From Adiantum capillus-veneris (lineage: Eukaryota > Streptophyta > Polypodiopsida > Polypodiales > Pteridaceae), in assembly GCA_014529385.2 (NCBI GenBank), contig CM043953.1:112784549-112848548 (forward strand): a stretch of 64,000 nt of DNA, given 5' to 3'. How positions within the stretch are numbered: the stretch's first letter is position 1; each line of letters opens with the position of its first letter. Shown piece after piece: positions 11,280-22,196 of this stretch. A model generated the notes under the pieces. It was not told the DNA's origin. It saw only the letters and a list, made by a program, of their open reading frames with translations, and searched no databases. Made by a program: the position numbers and the translations under genes.

Positions 11280-12168
11280 AAGGACATGTGCCACCTCAAT
11301 AGTAAATGCTTTTTACATTTGAAATCAAATTTATATGCTTCAGAATCTCCTGTTCCAAAAAAAAGGCACGCCTAAAGGTATTCTTCTATGCCCTTGGTAG
11401 CAACAAGCCCTACATGCCGGTGCTACTCTAGTATATGCAAGTGAGGATCGAACTTAAGTTTGAGCCTACTGGCATTAGTAGCCACACAGATGTCATGAGT
11501 CTAGCCTTACACCCTAGTGCTAAAGTAACATATACAGTTGATGCTCAAACTTAAGTTCAAGACAGACTTGCTATATTAGCATATGTAGGCAAGGTTCGAG
11601 CCTCTTTCCCTAAGTAGCCACAAGGATGTCATTATGCCAGACTTGCTACAATAGCATATGTAGGCAAGGTTCGAACTTAAATTTGAGCCGCTTTCCCTAA
11701 GTAGACACAAGGATGACATTAAGTTAGACTTGCTATGTTAGCATAAGTAGGCAAGGTTCAAACTTAAGTTTGAGCCTCTTTCCCTAAGTAGCCACAAGGA
11801 TGTCATTAAGATAGCCTACAATAGCATATGCAAGCAAGGTTCGAATTTAAATTTGAGCCGCTTTCCCTAAGTATTCACAAGGATGTCATTAGGTTAGACT
11901 TGTTATACTAGCATATGTAGGCAAGGTTCGAACTTAAGTTCGAGCCTCTTTCCCTAAGTAGCCACAAGGATATCCCTCAGCTAGCCTTACACATTGGTGC
12001 TACAATATCATATGCAATTGAGGCTTAAACTTAAGTTTGAACCTAAAGGTGTTGTTATGTTCCCTTGGTATCCACAAGGATGTCATGAAGCTAGACTTTC
12101 ATGCTAGTGCTATACTGGCATATGTAGGCAAGGCTCAAACTTAAGTTTGAGCCTCTTGCCCTTGGTAG
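11280..12168. repeat. Palindrome-rich tandem array, left half
   Basis: Degenerate tandem units of about 85-110 bases share three anchors: a near-palindrome such as GCTCAAACTTAAGTTTGAGC, then CCCTAAGTAGCCACAAGGATGTCAT, then TAGCATATGTAGGCAAGG (the second and third given here as separate landmarks of the consensus). The ACAAGGATG anchor recurs near 11620, 11709, 11795, 11878, 11966 and 12075. The array stops abruptly at 12168, where a chromovirus LTR begins, and resumes at 24717. Confidence 0.85.
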
Positions 12169-12309
12169 TTTCAAACCAATGGACTGCCAGGTCTCGGTCC
12201 ATCTACCCAACCTCCCTTTAATAGGCTCCTAGCCACTTTCAGACCCCTTCCCACTGGCAGCCGGCCCTTGGCCGAGTCCGTGACCCCTTGGTTGGCCCTT
12301 GGCCTGACA
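12169..12309 (-). repeat. 3' LTR of the chromovirus
   Basis: 141 bases. On the minus strand it starts TGTCAGGCCAAGGGCC and ends GGTTTGAAA. It pairs with 24575-24716 with few differences. The minus-strand purine tract CCAAGGGGGGAGTAA at 12310-12324 abuts it. Confidence 0.88.
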
Positions 12310-13130
12310 TTACTCCCCCCTTGGAGAAGCGTTTTCGTCCTCGAAAACAAAAGTGGGGAATTTCTTCTTAAGAACACTAATGTTTTCCCAAGTGGCACCC
12401 TCTTCAGGGCGATCTTTTCGCTTCACTAAAGCTTGCCTACGTACATGATGACGAGTACGGAGTTCATGAAAATATAAAATGCGTTCAGGTTCATGCAGTT
12501 GAGTGGGAGGTTCAGTGAAATCAACCAATATATGTTGACCGATAACATTGTCATCACCCAAGCAAGCGTTTACATAAACAACTTACATGAAATATCGGAT
12601 GGACACGAGAGTGCGCAGGTAACTCAAGTTTGTGGGCCCTATCACCAACTTGCTTGAGTATCTTGAATGGCCCACAATAACGTGGAGATAATTTGGGTGT
12701 AGGTCCAGTCTTCAGACTTTCTGAATGCTCTGGCACACACAAAAATACATCTTCCCCTTCCGTGAAGGTAACTTGCTGACGTTTCTCATCAGCATACTTC
12801 TTATACCGATCCTGTGCTTGTCGAACATTTTGACGAGCAAGTCTCAACATTTCCATATGATCTTGGAGAAACTCCTTGACCTGTTGGAGCTTCTCAGTTG
12901 CCAATCCCACCGTCACTGGTGATCTAGGTTGAAAACCATACATAAGCATGAATGGACTAAAACCAGTTGTAACATGCTTAGCACTATTATATGAAAACTC
13001 AAGAATAGGAAGATAATCTTCCCAATCTGATTGCTTCTTGCTAACGTATGCTCGTAGCATATCCTCTAGCACTTGGTTGACTCGTTCCGTCTGACTATCT
13101 GTTTCAGGGTGATTAGCCGTACTTAAAATT
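12310..13130 (-). pseudogene. Integrase C-terminal half and chromodomain-like tail
   Basis: The minus-strand frame contains [15 protein letters not shown], which holds the catalytic Glu of the Asp-Asp-Glu triad. It continues through [13 protein letters not shown] and the SH3-like C-terminal domain ([20 protein letters not shown]). After a stop near 12556 a second frame carries PERILYFHELRTRH and LVKRKDRPEEGATWEN, the core of a chromodomain. A Trp normally found in LVKWK is Arg here. Chromodomains steer integration toward modified chromatin. The coding region runs up to the purine tract. Confidence 0.8.
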
Positions 13131-13691
13131 AAGTTGTGTACCCAATCGTTTAAAAACAACCCTCCAAAAATGACTATTAAACTTGGGATCACGATCACTC
13201 ACAATGTTACTTGGAAATCCATACAACCTGTAAAGATTGTCCACAAATAACTTAGATAATTCTGGAGTCTTAATGGTTGACTTGGTTGGAATAAACCGAC
13301 AAAGTTTAGTCAACCGGTCTACGACCACCCATACCAAGTCATGTCCTCGAATAGTGGTTGGTAAACCCACAATAAAATCCATGGAGATACTTTCCCATTT
13401 ACCATTGGGAATCTCTAAAGGATGTAAGAGTCCTCCTGCTTTCAGGCACTCTGCTTTATTAACTTGACATTTTTGGCAATGCAAGACATAGTGTTGAACA
13501 TACCCATGCAAACCTGGCCAGTAAAACTGTCGTCTTACGAGTGCATAAGTTTTCTTAATTCCCGGGTGCCCTGCACTTGGACTATCGTGACATTCATAAA
13601 GAATTTGGTGCCGAATGTCCGCGTCCGTCGGTACACACACTCTCCCCTTGTGGAGTAGGTACCCATCATCTATGGAAAAATTCTTCCATCT
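13113..13691 (-). pseudogene. Integrase N-terminal domain and core start
   Basis: The minus-strand frame holds the zinc-binding motif (HDSPSAGHPGIKK, then CQKC) and core strands with SMDFIVGLP (first Asp) and [10 protein letters not shown] (second Asp). It then shifts frame near 13130 into the segment carrying the Glu. All three catalytic residues survive across the two frames. The frameshift makes it non-functional as written. Confidence 0.85.
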
Positions 13692-14306
13692 CTACAGTTC
13701 ATCACTCGAAAGAGGAGAACTGGGTGTGGAGGAAACAAAACCACTACCAACATTGGAGTGAGAAGGATCCCTCTTTCTAACATAGCTCCACACCTTGGAG
13801 TATGCAGTATCATGCTCGCACTTACCTTTGAGAGATTCCAAAAACTCACTCCACAATTCCGTGAAAAGGAGAGAGTTGATCTCTGGCATTTGGCTGAGAG
13901 CATCAGCCACTACATTGTACCACCCTTTGCGATATCGTAGCTTGGCATCATACTCCTAAAGAATCTCAGCCCACCTGGCCTTGCGACCCTTCAAATCACT
14001 TTGTTGTGTGAACCACTTGATGCTTTCATGGTCAAACACAATCTCGAAGTGTGCACCATACAAATAATGTCGCCATGTCTTTAAAGCAGACACTATTGCA
14101 TAGAGCTCTCGTTCGTAAGCAGTGTAATTTTGTTGTGCTGAATCCAGCTTCTTGCTTTCAAATGCAATTGGCCTTCCTTCCTACAGAAGGACTGCTCCAA
14201 TCGCACGATTACTAGCATCCGTTTCCAAAACGAATGGTTTTAAGGGATCCACAATAGCCAAAACAGTAGCTGTGGCTAATATGTCCTTAAGTTTGTCAAA
14301 ACTTTG
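13692..14306 (-). pseudogene. RNase H region of the chromovirus
   Basis: Minus-strand reading past a stop near 14307 gives [15 protein letters not shown] (catalytic Asp), ERELYAIVSALKTWRHYL (Glu), EIVFDHESIKWF and finally NVVADALSQMP. These are standard Ty3 RNase H and tether signatures. Stops near 14180 and 13960 interrupt it. Confidence 0.8.
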
Positions 14307-14641
14307 CTATTGTTCTAATCCCCATTGAAAGGTCTTGCCCTTGGCTTTCAATTGATATGTCATGGGAACATCAATATGGGCATAGTTTTTAACGAATCGA
14401 CGATAAAAACCTGTAAAGCCTAAAAAAATCTGGAGCTCTTCCAAATTTTTGGGAGAGGGCCACCTCCGAATGGCATCCACCTTGGATTGATCCATGTGTA
14501 ACCCTGCAACCGAAATAACATGCCCCAAGTAGTGAATTCCCTCCTTGAGGAAATCACATTTGGATTCCTTGGCATATAACTGATTTTGGCGTAACAAATG
14601 AAACACTTGTTTCAAATGTGCTAAATTCTCTTCCTCAGAGG
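14307..14641 (-). pseudogene. RT C-terminal part of the chromovirus (left of copia)
   Basis: The frame reads LKQVFHLLRQNQLYAKESKC, HYLGHVIS and FLGFTGFYRRFV, the RT thumb and connection sequence that follows the FLDD block in Ty3 elements. It joins directly to the frame ending at 20039 once the copia element and one AGAGG copy are removed. The copia insertion site therefore lies just after the catalytic motif. Confidence 0.88.
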
Positions 14642-14833
14642 TGTTGGGGTATAAAGCCCAATGTGGTCGCCCAGGTAAGTGGACGGGCCGCTAGGTATGT
14701 ACACATATTCTTTTGTAAAAACCTAATAAGAACTCACTATGCTCTACACATTACAGTAGAGAAAGTTCACCATATCGTTGTGCTCTTCTTCTCGCACTCT
14801 CTCTCGCGTCGCACTTCCACTCGTACTCCTTCA
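14642..14833 (+). repeat. 5' LTR of the copia element
   Basis: 192 bases, TGTTGGGG to TCCTTCA. The central part contains TACACATATTC and a pyrimidine-rich 3' end. Confidence 0.93.
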
Positions 14834-14835
14834 AC

Positions 14836-14847
14836 TGGTATCAGAGC
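14836..14847 (+). other. Primer-binding site (initiator tRNA-Met)
   Basis: TGGTATCAGAGC, two bases after the 5' LTR, is complementary to the 3' end of plant initiator tRNA-Met. A leader of about 1.07 kb (14848-15917) follows with no convincing ORF. Confidence 0.92.
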
Positions 14848-15917
14848 TCAGATCGAGGCTCGGGCAGCACTGCAGGAGGCTAGAGTCACTAGCTCAGATT
14901 GGAGTGAAATTCGACAGGCAAAGACACGGCCCCAAAACTCGTGGGAGAACCCGAAGGGCTTGGTGTTGTCAGAATTTCATTCTGAGGTACTCTCGGTCAC
15001 CGTTCGGCTTCGACAAAGTTCTACGCAGGCCATTTTTGACTACGTGGTCTCAGCGGGTGCAGATCCGACTCTACAAATTTGGGGTTTTCGGCCTACGACT
15101 GCAGGTGCTGAGGATATCGACACTCCCAGAGTGTTGATTTGTGGCTGTCTACACATCAAAGGACGGCTCACAGTTCTCGGAGGCGTGTCACATACGACAC
15201 GGGCGTATCTACACACAGACTGTAGGCGACATCCACTAGTTCATTGGTAGCTTGTGGTTGCTGCTTGATATTCCAGATTTCATCCTGACATTGCAGGTAC
15301 TTCCACATGGGATGTATTGTCAGAGATGATGTATGTCTGTTGAGGGTTTGCTGGCTGTGAGTCACGCAGCAAACAACCGCAGCAGCGGTTACAGCATACA
15401 GTGGGAAATTTGTGGATGTATGACTTTGTGGGAAGTCTATGTACTGTCAGATTTACTGCAGCCTTTGTTGAGGGTCGAGTGAGGTTTTATTAAGCTGGGG
15501 GATTCTCGAATGTTGAGATCCTTTCGGTGATACAGGTCTTGGAGCGATCCCTCGAGCACCCTTAGATAGGCACTAGGATGTATTGACGGTGAGTTAGACA
15601 GTTGGGATTGCATCTTTGCTTTACTGCCGTTGAGGCATTGTCGCAATCTATGCTTACAGGACAATGTCAGGACAGTCAGAGACAGTACAGGTGCAGGACA
15701 GGTTTACCCGCAGCTTACAGTGTCAGAGAGACAGTGTTTTTTGAGTTGTTTTTTGAGTACACCAGAGTCATTTTACAAAGGAGACTCTGCCAAAATTTAT
15801 GCAGAATCTGAAGCTTTCTTGGTTCATTTGACATGTTGATATTGGTTCAGAGGTCAGTTTACAGGGGAAAATCTGCCGAATTTTTCCCAGGAAAGTAAAC
15901 CACTGTGAAGCGTAGCT

Positions 15918-17272
15918 ATGGCTGGATCATAGGACACTGCTCTTTACAATATCAAGAAGCTGGATGGAACCAATTTCTCATTGTGGAAGAAGCAGATTTG
16001 GCACGTGTTGGTACAAAAGAAGAAGATAAAACCTATAAAGCTCAAGGGGATAAAACCAGAAGATATGGACGAAGATGAATGGAGCGAAATGGATGAATTG
16101 GCACTTTCTACCATTATGCTGACTTTGGCAGAAAGCGTTTACTTCAATGTAGCAGACGAGATGTCGGCTTACCAAGCATGGTTGAGGCTGAGTGATCTTT
16201 ATGAGAAGCAGAGTGCAGCTTCACAGGTATACTGGCTTAAGAAGCTTGTTGACTTGAAGATGAAAGAAGGGACACCTATGTCCAATCATCTGAATGAATT
16301 CAACACAATCTATAGTCAGTTGTCAGCTCAAGGTGTCAAGTTTGATGAACCTGTTAGAGCTATGTTCCTGTTGATCACATTGCTGGAAAGTTGGGACACT
16401 TTTCGCACAGCTTTGAGTAATTCTGCACCTCCAGATGGTTTGAACATAGCAGGTGTAGAAGGAAGTCTACTTACTGAAGAAACCAATAGAAAGACAATGG
16501 ACAAAGGCAAAGGAACAGCCTTAGTTGTCAGGGGAAGCACCAAAGAAAAGTACAAAGGTGGAAAGAGGAATCAGTCTCGTAGCAAGTCCCGCAGTGCTAA
16601 AGGCAAGAGTGACATAGAATGCTACCATTGTGGCAAGAAGGGTCACATGAAAAGAGACTGCAGAGAATGGAAAGCAGAAAATGGCAAAGAGAAAGCTGAA
16701 GACCATGGTGAGAAGAACAAGTCCTCAGTGAAGATCCAAGAAATAAATGTGACAAACACTATTGCAGAGGATGACAGTCTAGTGTCAAGAGACATCTACT
16801 TCTTGAAGAATACAATGGACTCAGCTCTTCTTACAGCATCTGATGGAAATGCACTGAGTGACTGGATTATAGACTCAGGGGCATCACTTCATGTGTCTCC
16901 AAACAAGGAGTGGTTTACCTCTTATGTGACCACTAAAGATCATGTTCGGCTAGGCAATGGGCAGACATGTGAGATCTTAGGTGTTGGAGATGTTCAATTG
17001 AAGTTTCAGAATGGCTCTTCTTTCACCCTGAAGAATGTGAGACATGTTCCCGCAATTACAAAGAGCTTGATCAGCACATGTTTACTTGATGATGCTGGCT
17101 ACGTCACCACTTTTGGACAGAACATGTGGAAGATATCCAAGGGTTCTATGACAGTAGCACATGGAGTAAAGTCTGGAGGACTTTACATGATTTATGTATC
17201 AAATGTCTCTAAAAATGTAATCAATGTAACCGAGCAGCCGAACGTTTCTTTGTGACATAGCCGGTTAGGACA
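15918..17272 (+). pseudogene. Copia gag, protease and pre-integrase
   Basis: The ATG at 15918 opens MAGS, followed by an in-frame TAG, then DTALYNIKKLDGTNFSLWKK, the usual start of copia Gag. The Gag_UBN2-like helical domain runs to about 16500. A zinc knuckle CYHCGKKGHMKRDC lies at about 16620-16660. Retropepsin follows with WIIDSGASLHVS (Asp-Ser-Gly) at about 16860. The frame ends at a TGA (17253) where HSRLGHMSKKG, the GAG-pre-integrase block, should be preceded by Trp. This looks like a TGG-to-TGA transition. The leader stop and this stop show the copy is dead. Confidence 0.9.
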
Positions 17273-17273
17273 T

Positions 17274-18347
17274 ATGTCCAAGAAGGGAATGGAAGTCTTG
17301 TCTCGTTCTAGTTATTTTCCTGGATTTTCATTTAATGATTTTGAATTTTGTGAACATTGTCTATATGGTAAGCAAACACAGCAGCCACATAAGCATAGAA
17401 GCAGTAGAAGAGATACACAATTGGCACTTGTTCATAGTGATTTGTGTGGACCTATGCCTAACCTATCTCTAGGGGGAGCTTCTTACTTTATGACATTTAT
17501 AGATGATTACTCGAGGAAAGTATGGGTTTACTTTCTCAAGCACAAGGATGAAGCGTTTAGTGTTTTCAAAACGTTTGTGACACTTGTGGAGAATCAGAGT
17601 GGCAAGAAGCTTAAATGCTTACGCACTGACAATGGTGGAGAGTACGTTTCAAAGGACTTTCAGGAATTTTATGAGTCAAAAGGTATAAAACGTGAACTTA
17701 CTACTCCTTACAATCCTCCTCAAAATGGTGTTGCTGAGAGGATGAATAGGACCATACAAGAGAAGGTCAGAAGTATGTTGTCTAATACACAGCTGCCAAA
17801 TGGGTTTTGGGCTGAAGTTGTATCAAGAGCTGTTCATCTTGTAAATAGATCTCCTAGCAAGGTTTTGCAGAAGGATTCAGTGTCAGAGATGGTATGGTCA
17901 GGCAAGGTGCCCTGATACAAGCATATCAGAGTCTTTGGCTGTGAGGCATATACTCACGTTCCAAAGGAATTTAGGAACAAACTTGAGCCAAAGAGTACAA
18001 AGTGCATCTTTCTAGGCTATGGTAATTCTGGTGAGATGGGGTACAGACTTTGGAATCCCGAATCCAGAAAGGTTGTCTACAGCAATGATGTTCACTTTAA
18101 TGAATCCAAATATCATTCCAAACCAGAGAGGGTTGAGGAGATTAGAAGAGTTGTCTTCCAAGAAGATGGACTTGCACGTGCAAGACAAAATGTCAGGGCT
18201 CAAGAGGAGCAAGGACAGGATAGAGTGGAACCACAGGTTGTGGCTGAGCCTGAGCCACCTATTGTGCGTAGATCTGGACGTGTCACGCGACCTCCTGATA
18301 GGTTTGTTCCATCTATGAACTATGTCATGTTGACTGATTGCAAATGA
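17274..18347 (+). pseudogene. Copia integrase
   Basis: The zinc-binding region ends with CEHCLYGK. The core follows with VHSDLCGPM (Asp), LRTDNGGEY (Asp) and NGVAERMNRTI (Glu), so the catalytic triad is intact. A TGA at 17913 interrupts before the block YKHIRVFGCEAY, again at a position where a Trp codon would fit. The downstream segment contains the variable linker to RT, rich in Glu and Pro, ending at 18347. Confidence 0.9.
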
Positions 18348-19079
18348 GCCTTCATGTTACAAGGAAGCAGTGAAAACGAAGGACTCCGGGAATTGGCAAT
18401 TGGGCATGCAGACAGAGATGACAACTCTACATAAAAACTAGACATGGAAGCTAGTTAAATTACCACGGGGAAAAAAGGCTCTACCCTATAAATGGGTTTA
18501 CAGGTATAAGATCACCGCTCATGATAGTCAGCCAAAGTACAAAGCAAGGCTTGTTGCCAAGGTCTTTAAGCAAGAACAAGGCATTGACTTTGATGAAGTC
18601 TTCTCTCCGGTGGTCAAGATGACTACATTGAGATGCTTTCTTGCATTGGTTGCCATATTAGATTTGGTGTTGCACCAAATGGATGTCAAGACAGCGTTCT
18701 TGCATGGTGATTTAGATGTGGAAATTTACATGCAGCAGCCAGAAGGGTTTGTTGAGAAAGGCAAGGAAGATTGGGTATGCCAGTTGTTAAAGAGTCTTTA
18801 TGGCTTAAAACAATCACCGAGGGCATGGTACCATAAATTCCACAAGTTTATGCTTTCTCAAGGCTACAAACGTAGTGAGTTCGATCACTGTCTATATACA
18901 AAGAAGGCTAAGGATGGTAGTTGGCTGATCCTTATTTTGTATGTGGATGACATGTTGGAAGAAATTTCAGCTTTGAAGTCAAAGATGGCAAAATCGTTTG
19001 ACATGAAAGACATGGGTGAGGCAAGTCATATACTTGGTATGCGCATTGAGAGAGACAGATCAAAGAAGTTGATGTGATT
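18348..19079 (+). pseudogene. Copia reverse transcriptase
   Basis: Copia RT motifs are present in order: YKARLVAKVFKQEQGIDFDE, then HQMDVKTAFLHGDL (motif A Asp), LKSLYGLKQSPRAW (motif B) and ILYVDDML (catalytic YVDD) near 18940. A short in-frame deletion of roughly 18 bases follows YVDDML: the next residues EEISALKSK normally come after a small Gly/Lys-containing turn. The frame stops at TGA 19077-19079. Confidence 0.9.
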
Positions 19080-19752
19080 ATCTCAAACAGAGTATATTGA
19101 CAAGGTTTTGCAACGTTTCAATATGGAGAAGGGAAAGGCATTGAGTGTTCCATTGCCACCAGATGTGAAACTTAGCAAACAAGATTGTCCTGTGTCTGAG
19201 CAAGAACAGGCTGAAATGGATAAGATTCCATATGCGTCTGCAGTGGGTAGTTTGATGTATGCAATGATTGCTACTCGCCCAGACATTGCATTTGCAGTGG
19301 GAGTAGTAAGTCGATACATGTCAAACCCATGCAAGAAACATTGGGAGGCAGTGAAAGGAATATTGAGATACCTGAAAGCTACAAAGAGTATGCGTATATG
19401 CTATGGGAGTCAGGAGCTAAGTGTAAAGGGTTTTACAGACTCAGATTATGCAGGTGAGGCATGCAAAGAATCAATTTGGCTTAATCGACTAGTAACGGAT
19501 TTGGGAATCAAAGAAGAGATGCCTGTGTTATATTGTGATGGTCAAAGTGCTATACAATTGGCTCGCAATCCAGTTTATCACTCAAAGACAAAGCATGTGG
19601 ATGTGAAGTATCATATCATCAGGGAAATGCTAGAGGATAAGCAACTTCAGCTTGTCAAAGTTCACACCACAGAAAATCCTGCTGATCTACTTACAAAAGG
19701 ACTTCCCTCAGAGAGCTTTGCGCATTTTCGCAAGCAATTAGGTGTAGGGTAG
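19080..19752 (+). pseudogene. Copia RT end and RNase H with internal deletion
   Basis: It begins LSQTEYIDKVLQRFNM, continues through PYASAVGSLMYAM and RPDIAFAVGVVSRYM, and reaches the RNase H start GFTDSDYAGEACKE. Relatives have about 45 residues between YAG and EACKE, including the catalytic Glu. They are missing here, so RNase H is inactivated. The remainder, with YCDGQSAIQLARNP, KHVDVKYHIIRE and NPADLLTKGL, is intact to the stop at 19750-19752. Confidence 0.9.
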
Positions 19753-19829
19753 TACATCACTTCTCTACATCTCTTGTATATTAGCTTGTATAGTAGCTTC
19801 TCTCACATTTAAAGTACCACATTGGACTT

Positions 19830-19841
19830 TAAGTGGGAGGT
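19830..19841 (+). other. Polypurine tract of the copia element
   Basis: TAAGTGGGAGGT lies directly before the 3' LTR start TGTTGGGG. The same tract sits before the LTR at 36088, which links the two copia families. Confidence 0.85.
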
Positions 19842-20033
19842 TGTTGGGGTATAAAGCCCAATGTGGTCGCCCAGGTAAGTGGGCGGGCCGCCAGGTATGT
19901 ACACATATTCTTTTGTAAAAACCTAATAAGAACTCACTATGCTCTACACATTACAGTAGAGCGAGTTCACCATATCGTCGTGTTCTTCTTCTCGCACTCT
20001 CTCTCGCGTTGCACTTCCGCTCGTACTCCTTCA
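19842..20033 (+). repeat. 3' LTR of the copia element
   Basis: 192 bases, aligned without gaps to 14642-14833. It is followed by the target duplication AGAGG. Confidence 0.93.
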
Positions 20034-22196
20034 AGAGGCACTATATACAAGAATGTCATCGAGGAAAACGATAACAAACTTTTCCAAGTATGGTCTCAAG
20101 ACACTATCCATGAGTGTCATGAACGTAGCTGGAGAATTGGTTAACCCAAAGGGCATCACCAAAAACTCATAATGTCCAAACCTTGTTTGGAACGCTGGTT
20201 TGGGTATATTCGCAAGCCTGATGCGTACTTGATGATACCCAGATCTTAAATCAATCTTTGAAAATATACGAGCGTGGGTGAGCTCATCAAACAGCTCATC
20301 CACTCGTGGCAATGGGTACTTGTTCTTAACAGTAACCGCATTTAATCCACGGTAATCTACGCACATGCGCATATTACCGTCCTTTTTCTTCACCAAAAGA
20401 ATGGGAGAGGCCCATGGTGAAGAACTTGGTTGAATAAACCCTCTACTGAGATAGTCATCAAGCTGACGTTCCACCTCAGCAGCCTCAGAATGACTCATTC
20501 TGTAAGGCGGTTTACTCACTGGATTACTGCCTGCAACCACGTCTATGCCATGTTGCATGGAACGTGTCGGCGGGAGCCCTGGTGGTAAATCATCTGGGAA
20601 CACATCCTCGAATTCCCTTAAAAGTTCCTTTAATTCATTAGCAACCTTTGCTTGTTTTGAATTAGTAGACATAACTGGAAGAGGAGAGAGAGAAGAATGC
20701 AGCGTTGAGGAAGTTTTATTCAAAACATTATCAACATTAAAAACATCATCCACATTGGAAATAAAATGGCACAGTGAGTAACACAAAAAGAGTTCTTCTA
20801 TTGCATCATCAGAAACGAGCTTCATAAGCTCAGCTATACAAATAAGTGGTGACGATGGTACATCCTTATCCCCCAACAGCAGCACGTGCACACCATTGGA
20901 TTCGAACATTAGACTATTATGCTCATAGCTACGTCTAAGTGATGATCCTAAACTATGCAACCATTCACGACTAAGAACCACATCGGCCCTCTCCATATTC
21001 ATGACTTGGAAATCCAAAGAGGTACGATATCCTTGAATTTCCAAAGGTACATCTTTAACCTGAGTTTCCCATATCTCAGCATCATGGCCGTTAATCATTG
21101 CTACCTTGTAGCGATGAGAACTCGGGGTTTGGGGAAATTTGAGTCGTTTCACCAATTTATAATTGATGAAATTGTGCGACGCACCATCGTCTACCAAGAT
21201 CCGCACCCTTGGCCCTTGGATAGAGCCATGTATACGCACCAACTCATGTGGTCCGAAAGTCTGCTGCCACATGGAGGCCATGATACAGCACTCATGCACC
21301 GCCTCGGTGTGTGTTACTTCCACAGTAGCAAACTGGGAAGAAGATTCAAGAGGTAAAAGATGCACCATGTGCACTGCTTTTTCTTTCCCCTTGTCTTGAG
21401 CAGCATATTTCCCCTTTGGACAATCCTTTTTGCTATGTCCAGTTCCCAAACACTTAAAGCACAACTTTTCTTTTTTGGCTTTCTCAAACTCTTCCATTGA
21501 GAGAGGACCTCTAGACCCCTTGGGATTTTTGGAGGTCTCTGATGCAGCAGAGGCAAATTTTCTTTTAGGATGCACATGTTGTGGACGTGTTAAAATAGGT
21601 GTAGTTCCATGCATATGCGAACTATGCAATGCCCGATCATCGGGATCATCATGGATGTGAGCTTGTACTATTGCGTCCTCAAGTGTTTGTGGATCCTGGG
21701 TTTTGACGTGCTTCTTAAGCTCGGGATTTAACCCACGGATGAACCCACGTACCTGCTGAAAGGTGTCCATCCCTTCCAGCTTGAGGATCACAGCCCGATA
21801 ATGGGAAATATATTCCAATAATGTTTTATGCTGGCGCATAGAACATTCGTCCCAGGCGGTCCAATTTCTATCCTTCTCATTAGTAGGTAGAAATTCCTTC
21901 CTGAAGACAATCTCAAAAGCTGCCCAAGTCTGTGGTAGCATGCCCTTCTCCTTGATAGACATCCATCATTTGTAGGCCTTGCCGTCCAAAGCCAGACTTG
22001 TCTGCAGCAACTTGGTTGCATCCGGGGTACGTCTAAGGTCATGAATACCATCCCACTTGCTGAGAAAAATATTCACGGTGTCCTTGTTTTGCTCACGCTC
22101 TTCTCCCCGAGAAATTGGTGGCTTTGTATTTTCAACAAATCCTCCACCTCTTTTTGGGTCAGAGAGTGAAGCGGTCCCAGAGGAGGGCCTTGCCCG
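20034..22196 (-). pseudogene. Chromovirus gag, protease and RT (right of copia)
   Basis: A minus-strand frame of over 640 codons (ending at the copia junction) reads from the Gag capsid region through [14 protein letters not shown]. The zinc knuckle [14 protein letters not shown] lies at about 21420-21460 and the retropepsin strand [12 protein letters not shown] at about 21160-21200. RT follows with [44 protein letters not shown] and [12 protein letters not shown]. The retropepsin has Asp-Asp-Gly instead of Asp-Ser/Thr-Gly. A TGA just upstream (about 21966) interrupts Gag, whose frame continues to the insert at 22197. The length of intact frame suggests this element decayed slowly or is fairly young. 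Confidence 0.92.

Larger units (their letters stand above)
14642..20033 (+). mobile_element. Ty1/copia retrotransposon nested in the chromovirus
   Basis: Identical-length LTRs (14642-14833, 19842-20033) beginning TGTTGGGG and ending CCTTCA are flanked by a perfect AGAGG target duplication (14637-14641, 20034-20038). The primer site TGGTATCAGAGC follows the 5' LTR and a purine tract precedes the 3' LTR. The protease-integrase-RT-RNase H order defines Ty1/copia. By eye the LTRs differ at about 8 of 192 positions. Coding sequence has several stops plus two internal deletions, so this copy cannot move by itself. Confidence 0.95.

Noticed and set aside
11280-12168. Centromeric satellite
   Set aside because: Units are too diverged and the array is only about 1.9 kb; the chromovirus inside is not enough to call a centromere.
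14836-14847. tRNA gene suggested by TGGTATCAGAGC (also at 24562)
   Set aside because: Only the primer complement is present; no cloverleaf surrounds it.
20545-21660. Plus-strand ORFs of 76-133 codons
   Set aside because: Antisense shadows of the chromovirus gag-pol.
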